A stretch of DNA of 64,000 nucleotides, taken from positions 1,362,001 through 1,426,000 of the forward strand of contig NZ_CP083553.1 in assembly GCF_025144465.1 (NCBI RefSeq), read 5' to 3'. The notes beneath the pieces were generated by a model, which saw only the letters and a list, made by a program, of their open reading frames with translations, did no database searches and was not told the DNA's origin. The DNA comes from Leisingera sp. S132 (GTDB lineage: Bacteria > Pseudomonadota > Alphaproteobacteria > Rhodobacterales > Rhodobacteraceae). This document shows positions 24,830 to 34,768 of the stretch, piece by piece; the first letter of the stretch is position 1, and every line of letters starts with the position of its first letter. Both the position numbers and the translations under genes were made by a program.

Positions 24830-27013
24830 TCAGGGCCTGTTCTGAACAAGGGCGCGCAGTTCCTCGGTGCAGGCGGCAATTGCGGTCAGCGACTGCGGCG
24901 GCAGGCTGCGGGTTTCCGCCAGCAGCGCCAGAATGCCGGGCTGGACCGGGACAGGCGCAGCCGGAGCAGCTTCGGCCAGCGGTTCTGCCGGCTCTTCGGC
25001 GGCCTCTTCCAGCGCAGGTTCCGGTGCCGGTCCGGTCAGCTCCGCGGCCATTTCCCCGGCCTCGAAGTCCGGCAGGGCGGAGGGCTCCCCGATGGCGGCC
25101 GTTTGCGCGTCCGGCTCTGCTTCAACCTCTGCGTCCGGCTGAGCTGGCTCTTCGGCGCCGTCATCACCGCTGCCGTCGAAACCGGCTGCGAACTCCAGCG
25201 CATCCGCCTGGCGGGCGGCTTCGTCCAGATCATGCGGCGGGAAGGCTGCGGCGGGACTGGAAATATGATCGTCCTCCGGCTCGGGTGCCGGTTGCGCCGG
25301 TTCTTCCGCGGAAACGGCGAACTCCAGCGGCTCTTCCGGCTGCATCCCTGCGGCGGCAACAAGCGTGTCTTCTGCCGGGACCGGGTCTGCCGGCGTCTCC
25401 TCCTCAGCAAGCTCTGCTGCAAGCGGCGCCTGCTCCTCTGCCTCGGGAACTGCGGCCTCAGCGGGGTCCTCTTCCTCGAGGTCCACTGCTGCAACGGGAT
25501 CCGGCTCAGGGCCGGGATGCGGGGCCGTGTCCTGCATGTCCTCTGCCGGAGGCAGCCCGGCAGCAAAAGACGGCTCTGCAGCGCTGAGTTCCGGTTCCGG
25601 ACCCGCGGCGGGCTCCGCTTCCGGCTCTGGCAGGTGTTCCTGGCCGGTCAGCGGCGCGATCTCTTCCAGCGGCGCGGTCGGTGTTTCAAGGGCTGGCTCT
25701 GCTGCCGCCTCCGGGGCGGCTTCGACGCTGTCCTCGGCCAGCGCCGGCGCGGCTGCAGGCGGCAGTCCCGCGGCAGCCTCAACAGGTTCGTCGGCAACGG
25801 CGGCGTCTTCTGCGGCCTCAGGTTCCGGCAAATGCTCCTGGCCGGTCAGCGGAGCGATATCCTCCATCGGGGAGGGGGGCGCAACAGTGGCGGGCGCCGC
25901 TGCCGGTTCCGGCGCGGTTTCCAAAATGTCTGCAACAGGCGCTGCTGGTTCGGCTGCTGCCGGCGCTGCGTCCTGTGCAGCAGCGGGCGCATCTTCAAAG
26001 CCGGCCAGGGACGCCTCTGTTCCGTCAGCCGTTTCAGGCGCGGATACAGGTTCCGGAACCTCTTCCGTCAGCGGTGCGGCGGTTTCCGGTTCTGTGACGC
26101 CGTCATCCGCGAAAAGCTCTTGCGCCGCCCCGGCCGCTGGTCCGGCTGCTTGTTCCTGCGCCTCAGCCGCGGCGCGCAGCGGACTTGTTTCATCTGCTTC
26201 CGCTTCCTGATCCTGCACGGCTGGTTCAGCGGCGGTCAGTTCTGCGCCCTCTGGTTCGGGCTGCGCCACCGGTTCGGGGGCAGAGAACGGCTGCGCTGCT
26301 TCCATCCGGGGTTCAGCCGGCTGTTCCTCAAACGGTGCGGCCCCTTCGGACCGGTCTTCCGTGTGGTCTTCTGCCTGTCCGGCTGCCTCGCTTGCTGAGG
26401 CGGCGGACTCTGCTGCAGGAGCGGGGGAGGCCGAGGCAGGGGCGGCGGGGGCGTTGCCGGACGGGGCAGCGCTGCCGCTTGCGGCAGGCGGTGCCAGGTC
26501 CATCTGCATTTGCGGCGCAGCGGCGGCTTCGGGCCGTGGGACGACGGGGGTGGCAGCCGCGGGCGCCGGCGGTGCGGTGTCTGCGCCAGCCTGCGGGAAG
26601 CCGACGACATTGCTGTCTTCGCTGTCTTCGGCGCCGCCACCGGACTGAGCCTCTGTGCTCATCTCCAGAGACTGCTGCCAGTCGTCGCCCAGCTTGTCCG
26701 CGGGCGCTGGTGCCTCGACGGCGGGCTCTTCCTCGCCGTCCAGCGGATGCGACAGGCTGGCGACATGGGCCACGCCCTGTTCACGCAGCAGCGCTTGCAC
26801 TTCCTTGATCGACAACCCGTCGACGTGCAGCAGTTTCCTGATCCCGCCCAGCAGCTGCATGTCCGCAGGCCGGTAATAGCGCCGCCCGCCGGCGCGCTTT
26901 ACAGGTTTGACCTGGGTGAACTTGCTCTCCCAGAAGCGCAGAACATGCGCCTGCACGTCCAGCCAATCCGCAACTTCGCTGATGGTGCGGAAGGCGTCCG
27001 GTGATTTCGACAT
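24830..27013 (-). CDS. MerR-family regulator with a very long acidic disordered region
   Basis: 727 residues. The first 75 form a MerR-type DNA-binding domain ([20 protein letters not shown], then [17 protein letters not shown]). Residues about 85-690 are low-complexity Ala/Pro/Glu-rich sequence, and the last 40 ([16 protein letters not shown]...EELRALVQ) are again ordered, a conserved-looking tail. A block [14 protein letters not shown] occurs twice. MerR genes beside ihfA are common in Rhodobacteraceae but, as far as I recall, are usually about 250-350 residues. The target genes are unknown. Confidence 0.85.
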   Translation of the reverse strand: MSKSPDAFRTISEVADWLDVQAHVLRFWESKFTQVKPVKRAGGRRYYRPADMQLLGGIRKLLHVDGLSIKEVQALLREQGVAHVASLSHPLDGEEEPAVEAPAPADKLGDDWQQSLEMSTEAQSGGGAEDSEDSNVVGFPQAGADTAPPAPAAATPVVPRPEAAAAPQMQMDLAPPAASGSAAPSGNAPAAPASASPAPAAESAASASEAAGQAEDHTEDRSEGAAPFEEQPAEPRMEAAQPFSAPEPVAQPEPEGAELTAAEPAVQDQEAEADETSPLRAAAEAQEQAAGPAAGAAQELFADDGVTEPETAAPLTEEVPEPVSAPETADGTEASLAGFEDAPAAAQDAAPAAAEPAAPVADILETAPEPAAAPATVAPPSPMEDIAPLTGQEHLPEPEAAEDAAVADEPVEAAAGLPPAAAPALAEDSVEAAPEAAAEPALETPTAPLEEIAPLTGQEHLPEPEAEPAAGPEPELSAAEPSFAAGLPPAEDMQDTAPHPGPEPDPVAAVDLEEEDPAEAAVPEAEEQAPLAAELAEEETPADPVPAEDTLVAAAGMQPEEPLEFAVSAEEPAQPAPEPEDDHISSPAAAFPPHDLDEAARQADALEFAAGFDGSGDDGAEEPAQPDAEVEAEPDAQTAAIGEPSALPDFEAGEMAAELTGPAPEPALEEAAEEPAEPLAEAAPAAPVPVQPGILALLAETRSLPPQSLTAIAACTEELRALVQNRP

Positions 27014-27029
27014 GGCCTAATTGGTCCCG

Positions 27030-27332
27030 TTACTTACGGTTGCCGTCTGCCACGCGGTCCTTCATCAGATGGGAGGGCCGGAAGGTCAGCACGCGGCGCG
27101 GCTGGATCGGCACTTCTTCGCCCGTCTTCGGGTTGCGCCCGACGCGGGCCGATTTGTCCCTTACGCTGAAGGTGCCGAACGAGGAAATCTTAACCTGTTC
27201 ACCGCGCACCAGGGCATCCGACATATGCTGCAGCATGCTTTCCACCAGCTGTGCGCTTTCGTTTCGCGACAGGCCGACTTCCCGGAAAACGGCTTCACTC
27301 AAATCCATTCGTGTCAGTGTTTTTTCGCCCAT
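27030..27332 (-). CDS. ihfA: Integration host factor subunit alpha
   Basis: 100 residues from ATG 27332. HU/IHF fold with the DNA-bending beta-arm motif [20 protein letters not shown] and the [12 protein letters not shown] strand. IHF bends DNA by intercalating the conserved proline of the arm. It lies between fabH and the merR-like gene on the same strand. Confidence 0.95.
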   Translation of the reverse strand: MGEKTLTRMDLSEAVFREVGLSRNESAQLVESMLQHMSDALVRGEQVKISSFGTFSVRDKSARVGRNPKTGEEVPIQPRRVLTFRPSHLMKDRVADGNRK

Positions 27333-27433
27333 ACCAATCCCCGTTGTTTGCCAGAGCATAGGGCGGAGGGAATTTCCCTGTCAATATCAATGAATTGCGC
27401 GGGGGAATTCGGGCGGAGAATCTGACTGCGCCG

Positions 27434-28405
27434 TTACCAGCGCAGCACAACAGCTCCCCAGGCCAAGCCGCCGCCGATAGCCTCAGTCACGATCAGATCG
27501 CCTTCCTTGATCTGGCCGCGTTCCTTGCCAACCGACAAAGCCAGCGGAATGGAGGCGGCGGAGGTGTTTCCGTGATCCTGCACGGTTACCACCACGTTGT
27601 CCATGCTGAGGCCCATTTTCTTGGCAGTGCCCTGGATGATGCGGATATTGGCCTGATGCGGAACGATCCAGTCGACATCCGCCGCTGACAGGCCCGCGCG
27701 GTCCAGCGCCGTATTGGCGGTGGAGGCGAGTTTTTCCACCGCGTGGCGGAACACCTGGTTGCCCTGCATCCGCAGGTGGCCGGTCGTATGGGTGGAGACG
27801 CCGCCGTCGACATACAGCAGGTCCTTGTAGCGGCCATCGGAATTGAGGTCGGTTGCCAGGATGCCGCGGTCTGTATTGGTGCCGGGCTGTTCCTGGGCTT
27901 CCAGCAGCAGCGCGCCGGCGCCGTCGCCGAACAGCACGCAGGTGGAGCGGTCGGTCCAGTCCATGATCCGGCTGAAGGTTTCTGCGCCAATCACCATCAC
28001 GCGGCTTGCCTGGCCCGAAGCGATCAGGGCGCTGGCGTTGGACAGCGCATAGACAAAGCCCGCGCAAACCGCCTGCACGTCAAAGGCAAAGCCCTTGGTC
28101 ATGCCCAGCTTGGACTGCACCATGGTGGCGGCAGAGGGGAAGGTGAGATCGGGGGTGGAGGTGGCCACAACGATGGCATCCACATCATCCGCCGTCAGGC
28201 CTGCATCCGCCAAAGCGCGCTCTGCAGCCTTGGCGGCCATATCCGATGTGGTCTCTCCCTCAGCGGCAAAATGGCGGCGTTCGATGCCGGAGCGGCTGCG
28301 GATCCATTCGTCCGTTGTGTCCAGCGTGGCTTCGAATTCCGCGTTTTCAACCACCCGCTCGGGGAGATAGTGACCTGTGCCAACAACTACCGCGCGTCGC
28401 GTCAT
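27434..28405 (-). CDS. fabH: 3-oxoacyl-ACP synthase III
   Basis: 323 residues. The catalytic triad is visible: Cys at about 114 (VQAVCAGF), His in VPHQANIRI and Asn in DHGNTSAAS. FabH condenses acetyl-CoA with malonyl-ACP to start fatty acid synthesis. It follows plsX by 18 bases on the same strand, in the widespread rpmF-plsX-fabH order. Confidence 0.97.
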   Translation of the reverse strand: MTRRAVVVGTGHYLPERVVENAEFEATLDTTDEWIRSRSGIERRHFAAEGETTSDMAAKAAERALADAGLTADDVDAIVVATSTPDLTFPSAATMVQSKLGMTKGFAFDVQAVCAGFVYALSNASALIASGQASRVMVIGAETFSRIMDWTDRSTCVLFGDGAGALLLEAQEQPGTNTDRGILATDLNSDGRYKDLLYVDGGVSTHTTGHLRMQGNQVFRHAVEKLASTANTALDRAGLSAADVDWIVPHQANIRIIQGTAKKMGLSMDNVVVTVQDHGNTSAASIPLALSVGKERGQIKEGDLIVTEAIGGGLAWGAVVLRW

Positions 28406-28423
28406 CCGTCTGCCTGCCTATTT

Positions 28424-29536
28424 TCAGTCTTTTTCGGTGGCCGCCCGCACCTCGCGGGGGGCAGTATTATCTTGGGTATGCAAACCGGCAGATGCAACCC
28501 GCGCGGCCAGCTTTTCGGCGAAACCGTGCTGCGCCAGCCGGAAGGCCAGTTTGACGGCTGCCGAGACACCCGTGGCATCGGCGCCGCCGTGGGATTTGAC
28601 CACGGTGCCGTTGAGGCCCAGGAACACGCCGCCATTGACGCGGCGCGGGTCCATCCGTTTGGACAGCCGCTTGAGCGAGGTCATCGCCAGAAGCGCGGCA
28701 ATTCTGGACAGGAATGAGTACCCGAACGCCTCGCGCAATGCGGTGCGCATCAGGCTGGCGGTGCCTTCGCCGGTCTTGATCGCCACATTGCCGGTGAAGC
28801 CGTCGGTCACGATCACATCGGCAACATCGCCGGGAATATCGCTGCCTTCGACAAAGCCGACAAACTCGTAGTGCGCCTGCCCGGCCTGTTCTGAGATCAG
28901 CCCGTAGGCCTCCTTCAGCTCGGCGCGGCCCTTGTGCTCCTCTGTGCCGACATTCAGCAGCCCGACGCGGGGACGTGCGATGTCCATCGAGTTGCGCACG
29001 TAAGACGTGCCCATCAGGGCAAACTGCAGCAGATCCCCGGCATCCGCTTTCACGTCGGCGCCGACATCCAGCATGACGTTGAACCCCTGTGGGTTCAGCG
29101 ATGGCCAGAGGATTGCAATGGCAGGCCGGTTGACGCCCGGCAGCTTGCGCAGCCGCAGCATCGACAGGGCCATCAGCGCGCCGGTGTTGCCGCAGGAAAC
29201 CGCGCCAGAGGCTTCGCCGTTCTTGACCGCATCCAGGGCCGACCACATCGAGGTGCCCTTGCCGTTGCGCATCACCTGGGAAGGTTTGTCCTCCATGGTG
29301 ACCACGTCGCGGACATCACGGATGTCCACGCGGCCATTCAGCGCGCGTTTCTTGGCAACCAGAGGGGCCAGCTGATCAGCAGGCCCGTGCAGGATGAAAC
29401 CGATGTCCGGGTTCTTTTCTGCGGACATGGCAATGCCGGCCACCACAACAGCAGGGCCGGCGTCTCCGCCCATGGCGTCAACAGAAATAGTGATGCGGCC
29501 GGCTTTTGCCTGATTTTGATCGGGTTTACCCGTCAT
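28424..29536 (-). CDS. plsX: Phosphate acyltransferase PlsX
   Basis: 370 residues. PlsX pattern: SVDAMGGDAGP near the N-terminus, SCGNTGALMALS and TDGFTGNVAIKTGEG. It makes acyl-phosphate from acyl-ACP for PlsY in phospholipid synthesis. Located between rpmF and fabH, joining membrane lipid start-up with ribosome production. Confidence 0.97.
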   Translation of the reverse strand: MTGKPDQNQAKAGRITISVDAMGGDAGPAVVVAGIAMSAEKNPDIGFILHGPADQLAPLVAKKRALNGRVDIRDVRDVVTMEDKPSQVMRNGKGTSMWSALDAVKNGEASGAVSCGNTGALMALSMLRLRKLPGVNRPAIAILWPSLNPQGFNVMLDVGADVKADAGDLLQFALMGTSYVRNSMDIARPRVGLLNVGTEEHKGRAELKEAYGLISEQAGQAHYEFVGFVEGSDIPGDVADVIVTDGFTGNVAIKTGEGTASLMRTALREAFGYSFLSRIAALLAMTSLKRLSKRMDPRRVNGGVFLGLNGTVVKSHGGADATGVSAAVKLAFRLAQHGFAEKLAARVASAGLHTQDNTAPREVRAATEKD

Positions 29537-29573
29537 GCGAAAGCCTGCCTGGCATCAGGATCCTGTCCGTGGC

Positions 29574-29780
29574 TTAAGCCGCGTCCTCATCGATCTCGAT
29601 CTCGTCTGCAGCTGCGACGATTTCCTTGTCGTCGTAGTGGCCGCAGGAGGGGCACACGTGGTGCGGGCGCTTCAGCTCGCCGCAGTTGCCGCATTCGTTC
29701 GGGTTCGCAGCAACCAGTGCATCGTGCGCGCGGCGGTTGTTGCGGCGCGATTTGGATACTTTGTTCTGTTGGACGGCCAT
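29574..29780 (-). CDS. rpmF: 50S ribosomal protein L32
   Basis: 68 residues. [20 protein letters not shown] start, the CxxC pairs CGNCG and CPSCG for zinc, and an acidic C-terminal tail typical of alphaproteobacterial L32. Placed between yceD and plsX as in many bacteria. Confidence 0.97.
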   Translation of the reverse strand: MAVQQNKVSKSRRNNRRAHDALVAANPNECGNCGELKRPHHVCPSCGHYDDKEIVAAADEIEIDEDAA

Positions 29781-30004
29781 GTCTCAACCTTTGTCTGTTT
29801 GGGCCTTGGGGCCATCCCCGCGGCGCGATTGCATTCTGTTCGATCAGTCTGACGTGCGTTTAGGCGTCTGCCCAAGCATTGTCCAACCAAAAATTCCGAT
29901 GAGCGCGCGAAAATACTGCGAATCTCCGCTGGCGCAAGCTGTTTTTTAAGACAGGCAGAGGGGCGGCGCCAGAGGCGATTTTCTGCGCCGCAAAAATTCT
30001 GCGA

Positions 30005-30541
30005 TCAGTCCTCATCTTTCAGCTGGCTGCGCAGGGCAGCAAGGCCTGCAAACGGCCGGGTGTCCTCGTCGCGCATCGGCTGCACGCCGTCTTCGGCATA
30101 GACAGCCTCGCCCAGTTCGGCGCCGTCCTTGCGCGGATAGGCGGGAATGTGCAGCGCCAGCGCCTCTGTCATCACAGCCGCCGGCTCGATGTGGCTGCCC
30201 AGCGATTCGATGCTGTCATCCTCGGGCATTTCAACCTCGGCGCCGTCCGGGGTCTCAACGCGGGCCAGATAGGTGATTTCCACCGCTTCCTCGATCCTCG
30301 TGGTCACCGGCTCCAGCGTCACCACACAGTCCTGCACCACGGTTGCCCCCAGCCGGCCTGCCAGTTTCCAGTCTTTCTTGCCCATCGCCTTGATCTCGCC
30401 GGTGAAGCGCAGCTTGCGCAAGGCGTTCACCCCCAGTTCTGCCGCCAGCGCGGCCATGGCGGCCTTGTCCGGGACGATTTCAAAGACGGTCGGGGCGTTT
30501 TGCGGCAGGTCCGCGACCCGCAAAGCGGTGCTGTCAGACAT
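30005..30541 (-). CDS. YceD/DUF177 family protein
   Basis: 178 residues. It contains the DUF177 pattern with a central DCVVTLEPVTTRI and a C-terminal acidic tail. YceD proteins are linked to 23S rRNA accumulation and are nearly always next to rpmF, as here (rpmF lies 224 bases downstream). The one cysteine in VVQDCVVTLEP is the remnant of the usual C-x-R-C-L-type site. Divergent from bamE. Confidence 0.88.
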   Translation of the reverse strand: MSDSTALRVADLPQNAPTVFEIVPDKAAMAALAAELGVNALRKLRFTGEIKAMGKKDWKLAGRLGATVVQDCVVTLEPVTTRIEEAVEITYLARVETPDGAEVEMPEDDSIESLGSHIEPAAVMTEALALHIPAYPRKDGAELGEAVYAEDGVQPMRDEDTRPFAGLAALRSQLKDED

Positions 30542-30642
30542 ATTCGGGGACTTTCGTTTCTTGAACCGGAGGCGGTCATTAGGTAATCGGGTTAAAAGAC
30601 GTATTCAAGCCGCCGGTGATGGCGGCAGGCTGGGGGGCAGTC

Positions 30643-31116
30643 ATGGTTGCAAAGGCATTTCACTTCAAGGCGGTTTTGCGCGGGGCAGTATTTGCGGCAG
30701 CGGGGCTGGCCCTGGCGGCCTGCGCGTCGGTCTACCGCAAACACGGTTATGTGCCGGCGCCGGAACTGCTGGCCGAAGTGGTGCCGGGCGTCGACACCCG
30801 GGATTCGGTGGCAGAGACAATCGGCATCCCGTCATCAACCGGGGTGCTGAACGAAAGCGGCTACTACTATGTGGCAACCCGGTTCCGCCACTACGGTGCC
30901 AAGGCGCCGGAGCCGGTGGCGCGCGACCTGGTTGCGATCAGCTTTGACACCTCGGGCGTGGTGCAGGCGATCGAGCGCTTCAGCCTGGAAGACGGCAAGG
31001 TGGTGCCGCTGGAGCGCCGCGTGACCAGCTCCGGCGTGCAGGACAACACCTTCCTGCGGCAGCTGCTGGGCAACCTGGGCACATTCAATCCCGGCCAGTT
31101 GCTGAACAGCGAATAA
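30643..31116 (+). CDS. bamE: Outer-membrane protein assembly factor BamE
   Basis: 157 residues from ATG 30643. Lipoprotein signal with lipobox LAAC (about residues 23-26), then an SmpA/OmlA domain: GVDTRDSVAETIGIPSSTG and YYYVATRFRHYGAKAP. BamE is a lipoprotein of the BAM complex that inserts beta-barrel proteins. Being divergent from yceD matches other alphaproteobacterial genomes. Confidence 0.9.
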   Translation: MVAKAFHFKAVLRGAVFAAAGLALAACASVYRKHGYVPAPELLAEVVPGVDTRDSVAETIGIPSSTGVLNESGYYYVATRFRHYGAKAPEPVARDLVAISFDTSGVVQAIERFSLEDGKVVPLERRVTSSGVQDNTFLRQLLGNLGTFNPGQLLNSE

Positions 31117-31180
31117 GGCGGCCTCACGGGTTTGCCGCAGCCTTTTTGGTACGGGCCGGACAGGCAGGCTGGAGGCAGGC

Positions 31181-31927
31181 GTGGCGGAATCTGAGATACT
31201 GCTGAGCAGGGGGCGCTACCGTGCCCGGCTGGCCGCGGGCGCCGCAGATGTTGCGGCAGCGCAGGCATTGCGGACGCTTTGCTTCCGGACCGGCAGCAGC
31301 GACAACGACACGTATGACAGCCTGTGTTCTCATGTTCTGGTGGAAGAGAACGCCAGCGGCGCGCTGGTCTGCTGTTTCCGGCTGCTGGTGCTGGAAAGCG
31401 GCGCCGGGCTGGTGCGGAGCTATTCGGCGCAGTTTTATGAGCTGGCGGCATTGCAGGCTTTTGCGGGGCGGATGGCTGAACTGGGCCGGTTCTGCATTCA
31501 CCCGGATTGGCAGGATGCGGATATTCTGCGTGTCGCCTGGGGGGCGATGACGGGCCTTGTTGACGGGCAGGGGGTGGAGATGCTGTTTGGCTGCTCGTCC
31601 TTTGCAGGCACCTCTGCCGCACCTTACACGGAGGCATTGGCGCTGCTGCGGCATCGGTATCTGGCGCCGGCGCAGTGGCGGCCTGGCATCAAGGCGCCAG
31701 AGGTGGTGCATTTTGGCGCGCAACCGCCGCGGGAGGCGGAGGTTAAGAAGGCCTTGCAGAGGATGCCGCCCTTGTTGCGGACATACCTGATGATGGGCGG
31801 CTGGGTCAGCGATCATGCGGTGGTGGACCGGCAGATGAACACGCTGCATGTGTTCACCGGGCTGGAAACCGGCGCCATTCCTGACGCACGCAAGCGGCTG
31901 CTGCGGGCTGTGGCCAGCGGCGACTGA
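31181..31927 (+). CDS. GNAT-type acyltransferase, OlsB-like (ornithine N-acyltransferase)
   Basis: 248 residues from GTG 31181, with GGAGG five bases upstream. The fold is that of the hemolysin-like acetyltransferases: LCFRTGSSDNDTYD, LGRFCIHPDW and GCSSFAGT match the pattern of OlsB, which attaches a 3-hydroxyacyl group to ornithine in ornithine-lipid synthesis. The partner olsA is not adjacent, so the symbol is not assigned. Enzymes of this family that use other amino acids (glutamine, glycine) are an alternative. Confidence 0.7.
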   Translation: MAESEILLSRGRYRARLAAGAADVAAAQALRTLCFRTGSSDNDTYDSLCSHVLVEENASGALVCCFRLLVLESGAGLVRSYSAQFYELAALQAFAGRMAELGRFCIHPDWQDADILRVAWGAMTGLVDGQGVEMLFGCSSFAGTSAAPYTEALALLRHRYLAPAQWRPGIKAPEVVHFGAQPPREAEVKKALQRMPPLLRTYLMMGGWVSDHAVVDRQMNTLHVFTGLETGAIPDARKRLLRAVASGD

Positions 31928-31990
31928 GTATTTCCGGAAAGATGAACGGGGAGCGTTGACGCGATTTTGCCGCCGGGGTAGCTGGCTGGC

Positions 31991-33799
31991 ATGGCACGTA
32001 TTCCTCTTTTGCAGATGTCCGGCATTTCCCTCACCTTTGGGGGCGATCCGGTTTTTTCGAACCTCGATCTGGTGGTGCAGCCCGGCGACCGGGTGGCGCT
32101 TGTGGGCCGTAACGGCTCGGGAAAATCCACCCTGATGAAGGTGATGGCGGGGATTGTTGAAGCCGATCAGGGCGACATCGTGGTGCCGCCGGGCAAGTCG
32201 GTTGGCTACATGGAGCAGGACCCGAAGATGGAGGGGTTTGCTACCTTAGGCGATTTTGCCGCCAGCGAGCTGGACCCTGGTGAAATGTACAAGGTGGAGC
32301 GCGCGGGCGAGGGGCTGAAGTTTGATCCGGCACGCCCGGTGGAAACCGCCTCTGGCGGGGAGCGGCGGCGCGCTGCGCTGGCCAAGCTGATGGCCGAGGC
32401 GCCGGATCTGATGCTGCTGGACGAGCCGACCAACCATTTGGATATCGAAGCGATCACCTGGCTGGAAAATGAACTGAAAAGCACCCGTGCGGCCTTTGTG
32501 CTGATCTCCCACGACAGGGCGTTCCTGCGGGCACTGACCCGCGCCACCCTGTGGGTGGACCGCGGCGAGGTGCGCCGCCAGGAGAAGGGGTTTGAGGATT
32601 TCGAGGCCTGGCGCGACAAGGTCTGGGAAGACGAGGACATGCAGCGCCACAAGCTGAACCGGCTGATCAAAGCGGAAAGCCGCTGGGCGGTGGAGGGCAT
32701 TTCCGCGCGGCGCAAGCGCAACATGGGGCGCGTCAGGGCGCTGCAGGACCTGAAGGCGGAGCGCGCGGGCCAGATCAAGCGCCAGGGTGCTGCCGAAATG
32801 GCGCTGGAAGCAGGCCCCAAGTCTGGCCGCAAGGTGATCGAGGCCGAGGGACTCAGCAAGGCGTTTGGCGGCAAGGAGATCGTCAGGGATTTCTCGCTGA
32901 AGGTGCAGCGCGGCGACCGGGTGGCTTTTGTCGGCCCCAATGGCGCAGGCAAGACCACGCTCCTGAAAATGCTTTTGGGTATGGAAGCCCCGGATGCAGG
33001 CAAGGTGCAGCTGGGCACCAATCTGGAAATCGCGCTGTTTGACCAGACCCGTGACCAGCTGGACGGCGATTCGACCCTGTGGGAGAATCTGACCGCCGAT
33101 CCGCTGCTGGGGATTTCCGGCAAGGCGGATCAGGTGATGGTGCGCGGCCAGCCTAAGCATGTTGTTGGGTATCTGAAGGAATTCCTGTTCGACGAGCGGC
33201 AGGCGCGGGCCCCGGTGCGGTCGCTTTCGGGCGGCGAGAAGGCGCGGCTGCTCTTGGCGCGGCTGATGGCGCGGTCCTCGAACCTGCTGGTCTTGGACGA
33301 ACCGACCAACGATCTGGATGTCGAAACGCTGGACCTGCTGCAGGAGCTGCTGGACAACTACGATGGCACTGTGCTGCTGGTCAGCCACGACCGGGATTTC
33401 CTGGACCGGGTGGCGACCACCACCATCGCGATGGAAGGCAACGGGCGGGCCACCGCCTATGCCGGCGGCTGGAGCGACTATATCGCGCAGCGCGGTCCGC
33501 TGGAGGTGGCGGAACGGCCTGAGAAGGTGAAGCCCGCAAAACCCAAGCCGAAGCAGGAAAGCCAGCCCAAGGACGGTCTCAGCTTCAAGGAAAAGCACCG
33601 GCTGGAAGCGCTGCCTGCGGAGATCGAACGGCTGGAAGCGGAGATCGGCAAGCTGCAGGAACTGATGAGCGATCCGGAGCTGTTCACCCGCGAGCCGCTC
33701 AAGTTCAAGAAGGCTACCGAGGCGCTGGTGGAGCGTCAGGAAAAGCTGGCCGCCGCCGAAGAGGAATGGCTGGAGCTGGAGGAAAAAGCCGGGGGATGA
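31991..33799 (+). CDS. ABC-F family ATPase (Uup-like)
   Basis: 602 residues, two ABC domains without membrane segments. Walker A sites GRNGSGKST and GPNGAGKTT, signatures SGGERRR and LSGGEKAR, and Walker B LMLLDEPTNHLD and LLVLDEPTNDLD are all intact. A basic linker and a C-terminal coiled coil (about 530-600) fit the Uup branch, which acts on ribosomes or branched DNA. Not an importer or exporter. Confidence 0.92.
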   Translation: MARIPLLQMSGISLTFGGDPVFSNLDLVVQPGDRVALVGRNGSGKSTLMKVMAGIVEADQGDIVVPPGKSVGYMEQDPKMEGFATLGDFAASELDPGEMYKVERAGEGLKFDPARPVETASGGERRRAALAKLMAEAPDLMLLDEPTNHLDIEAITWLENELKSTRAAFVLISHDRAFLRALTRATLWVDRGEVRRQEKGFEDFEAWRDKVWEDEDMQRHKLNRLIKAESRWAVEGISARRKRNMGRVRALQDLKAERAGQIKRQGAAEMALEAGPKSGRKVIEAEGLSKAFGGKEIVRDFSLKVQRGDRVAFVGPNGAGKTTLLKMLLGMEAPDAGKVQLGTNLEIALFDQTRDQLDGDSTLWENLTADPLLGISGKADQVMVRGQPKHVVGYLKEFLFDERQARAPVRSLSGGEKARLLLARLMARSSNLLVLDEPTNDLDVETLDLLQELLDNYDGTVLLVSHDRDFLDRVATTTIAMEGNGRATAYAGGWSDYIAQRGPLEVAERPEKVKPAKPKPKQESQPKDGLSFKEKHRLEALPAEIERLEAEIGKLQELMSDPELFTREPLKFKKATEALVERQEKLAAAEEEWLELEEKAGG

Positions 33800-33828
33800 G
33801 GCGGCTTCCTGAGGTAGGTCAGTGCGCC

Positions 33829-33862
33829 TGACCAAATGTTTCGCGCGCGAAACATTTGGTCA
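33829..33862. repeat. Perfect 34-bp palindrome between convergent genes
   Basis: Arms of 17 bp without spacer, TGACCAAATGTTTCGCG joined directly to its reverse complement. It lies 30 bases after the ABC-F stop and 72 bases beyond the convergent acetyltransferase stop. No T-run follows on either side, so it is either an unusual bidirectional terminator or a protein-binding site. Confidence 0.85.
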
Positions 33863-33933
33863 AAGGTGCTGTCGTAAAGCTTTGGAATTCATCAGGAAAG
33901 GTGAAGCGGATGTTAAGCGGGCGGACGCCGGCT

Positions 33934-34491
33934 TTACCGTTTCGCTACCGGTGCAGCGGGATTGCCGGTGACCGTTTCTCCTGCGGCGACGTCTTTGGTC
34001 ACCACTGCGCCCGCTCCAACAATCGCGCCATCGCCGATGGTGACGCCCGGCAGCAGAATGGCGCCGCCGCCGATCCAGACGTCTGCACCGAGGGTTACGG
34101 GATAGGCGATCTCCAGCCCTTGGGCACGTAACGCCCTGTCCTTGTGGTGCTGGGCACAGTAGATCTGCACATTCGGACCCAGCATGGTGCCGTCGCCGAT
34201 GGTGACGGGGGCGGTGTCCAGAATGGTGCAGCCCGCGTTCATGTAGACGTTGCGGCCCAGGCGGATGTTGATGCCATAGGCGCAATGAAACGGTGCCTCG
34301 ATCAGGCAGTTCTCACCGTGGGCGGCAAAGAGGCTGGCAAGCGGCGGGCTGAGCTGCTCCGCCGGATCAGGGGCTGCTGTATTGTGCTGATGCACCGCAG
34401 CCCGGGCCTGGTTGCGCAACACGGAGAGTTCGCTGTCCAGGCAACAGTACCATTCACCCGCCTGCATTTTCTGCCGTTCGGTCTTGCTCAT
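33934..34491 (-). CDS. Maltose/galactoside O-acetyltransferase-like hexapeptide protein
   Basis: 185 residues from ATG 34491 (AAGGAGG upstream). An N-terminal Mac domain ([14 protein letters not shown]) is followed by left-handed beta-helix repeats ([16 protein letters not shown] and [21 protein letters not shown]); the catalytic His lies in YCAQHHKD. Acetyl-CoA-dependent transfer to a sugar hydroxyl is the family reaction; the acceptor is unknown. Confidence 0.88.
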   Translation of the reverse strand: MSKTERQKMQAGEWYCCLDSELSVLRNQARAAVHQHNTAAPDPAEQLSPPLASLFAAHGENCLIEAPFHCAYGINIRLGRNVYMNAGCTILDTAPVTIGDGTMLGPNVQIYCAQHHKDRALRAQGLEIAYPVTLGADVWIGGGAILLPGVTIGDGAIVGAGAVVTKDVAAGETVTGNPAAPVAKR

Positions 34492-34550
34492 GGGGAGCCT
34501 CCTTGCCGCGAGTGAAGGGTGGGCGGCAGCAATTGTCAATTGCCCGGGGA

Positions 34551-34717
34551 GCTCCCGCGCCCGCAGGGGCCTTGGCTGCGCCAAGGCGCCTTTGTGCGGC
34601 CTTGGGCCGCGCACCGCTGGCGCGGTGTGAAGGGGATTGGCTGAGAAGCGCTTCAGGGGCAGGTTTGCCCTGAAGACGCGTTTTCGAGTGTGTGATCCGC
34701 TGCTTGCGCGTCAAGGG
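34551..34717 (+). repeat. Dispersed hairpin element, copy A
   Basis: Runs from GCTCCCGCGCCCGCAGG to GTCAAGGG. Hairpins in order: CCTTGGC-TGC-GCCAAGG (34570-34586); CACCGC (34612-34617) with GCGGTG (34622-34627); CTTCAGGG (34651-34658) with CCCTGAAG (34668-34675). Shares AGTGTGTGATCCGC with copy B. The flanking genes are both on the minus strand, so this copy is antisense to them. Confidence 0.65.
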
Positions 34718-34768
34718 TGAACGGCGCAAGCGCCGCCGCTTTGGGCTCCGCCCGCAACGGAAGGGGCG

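Noticed and set aside
24821-26398. A 525-codon plus-strand frame opposite the MerR-type gene
   Set aside because: It arises from the Ala/Pro/Glu-rich codons of the linker read backwards. The translation is Arg/Cys/Gly/Leu-rich noise.
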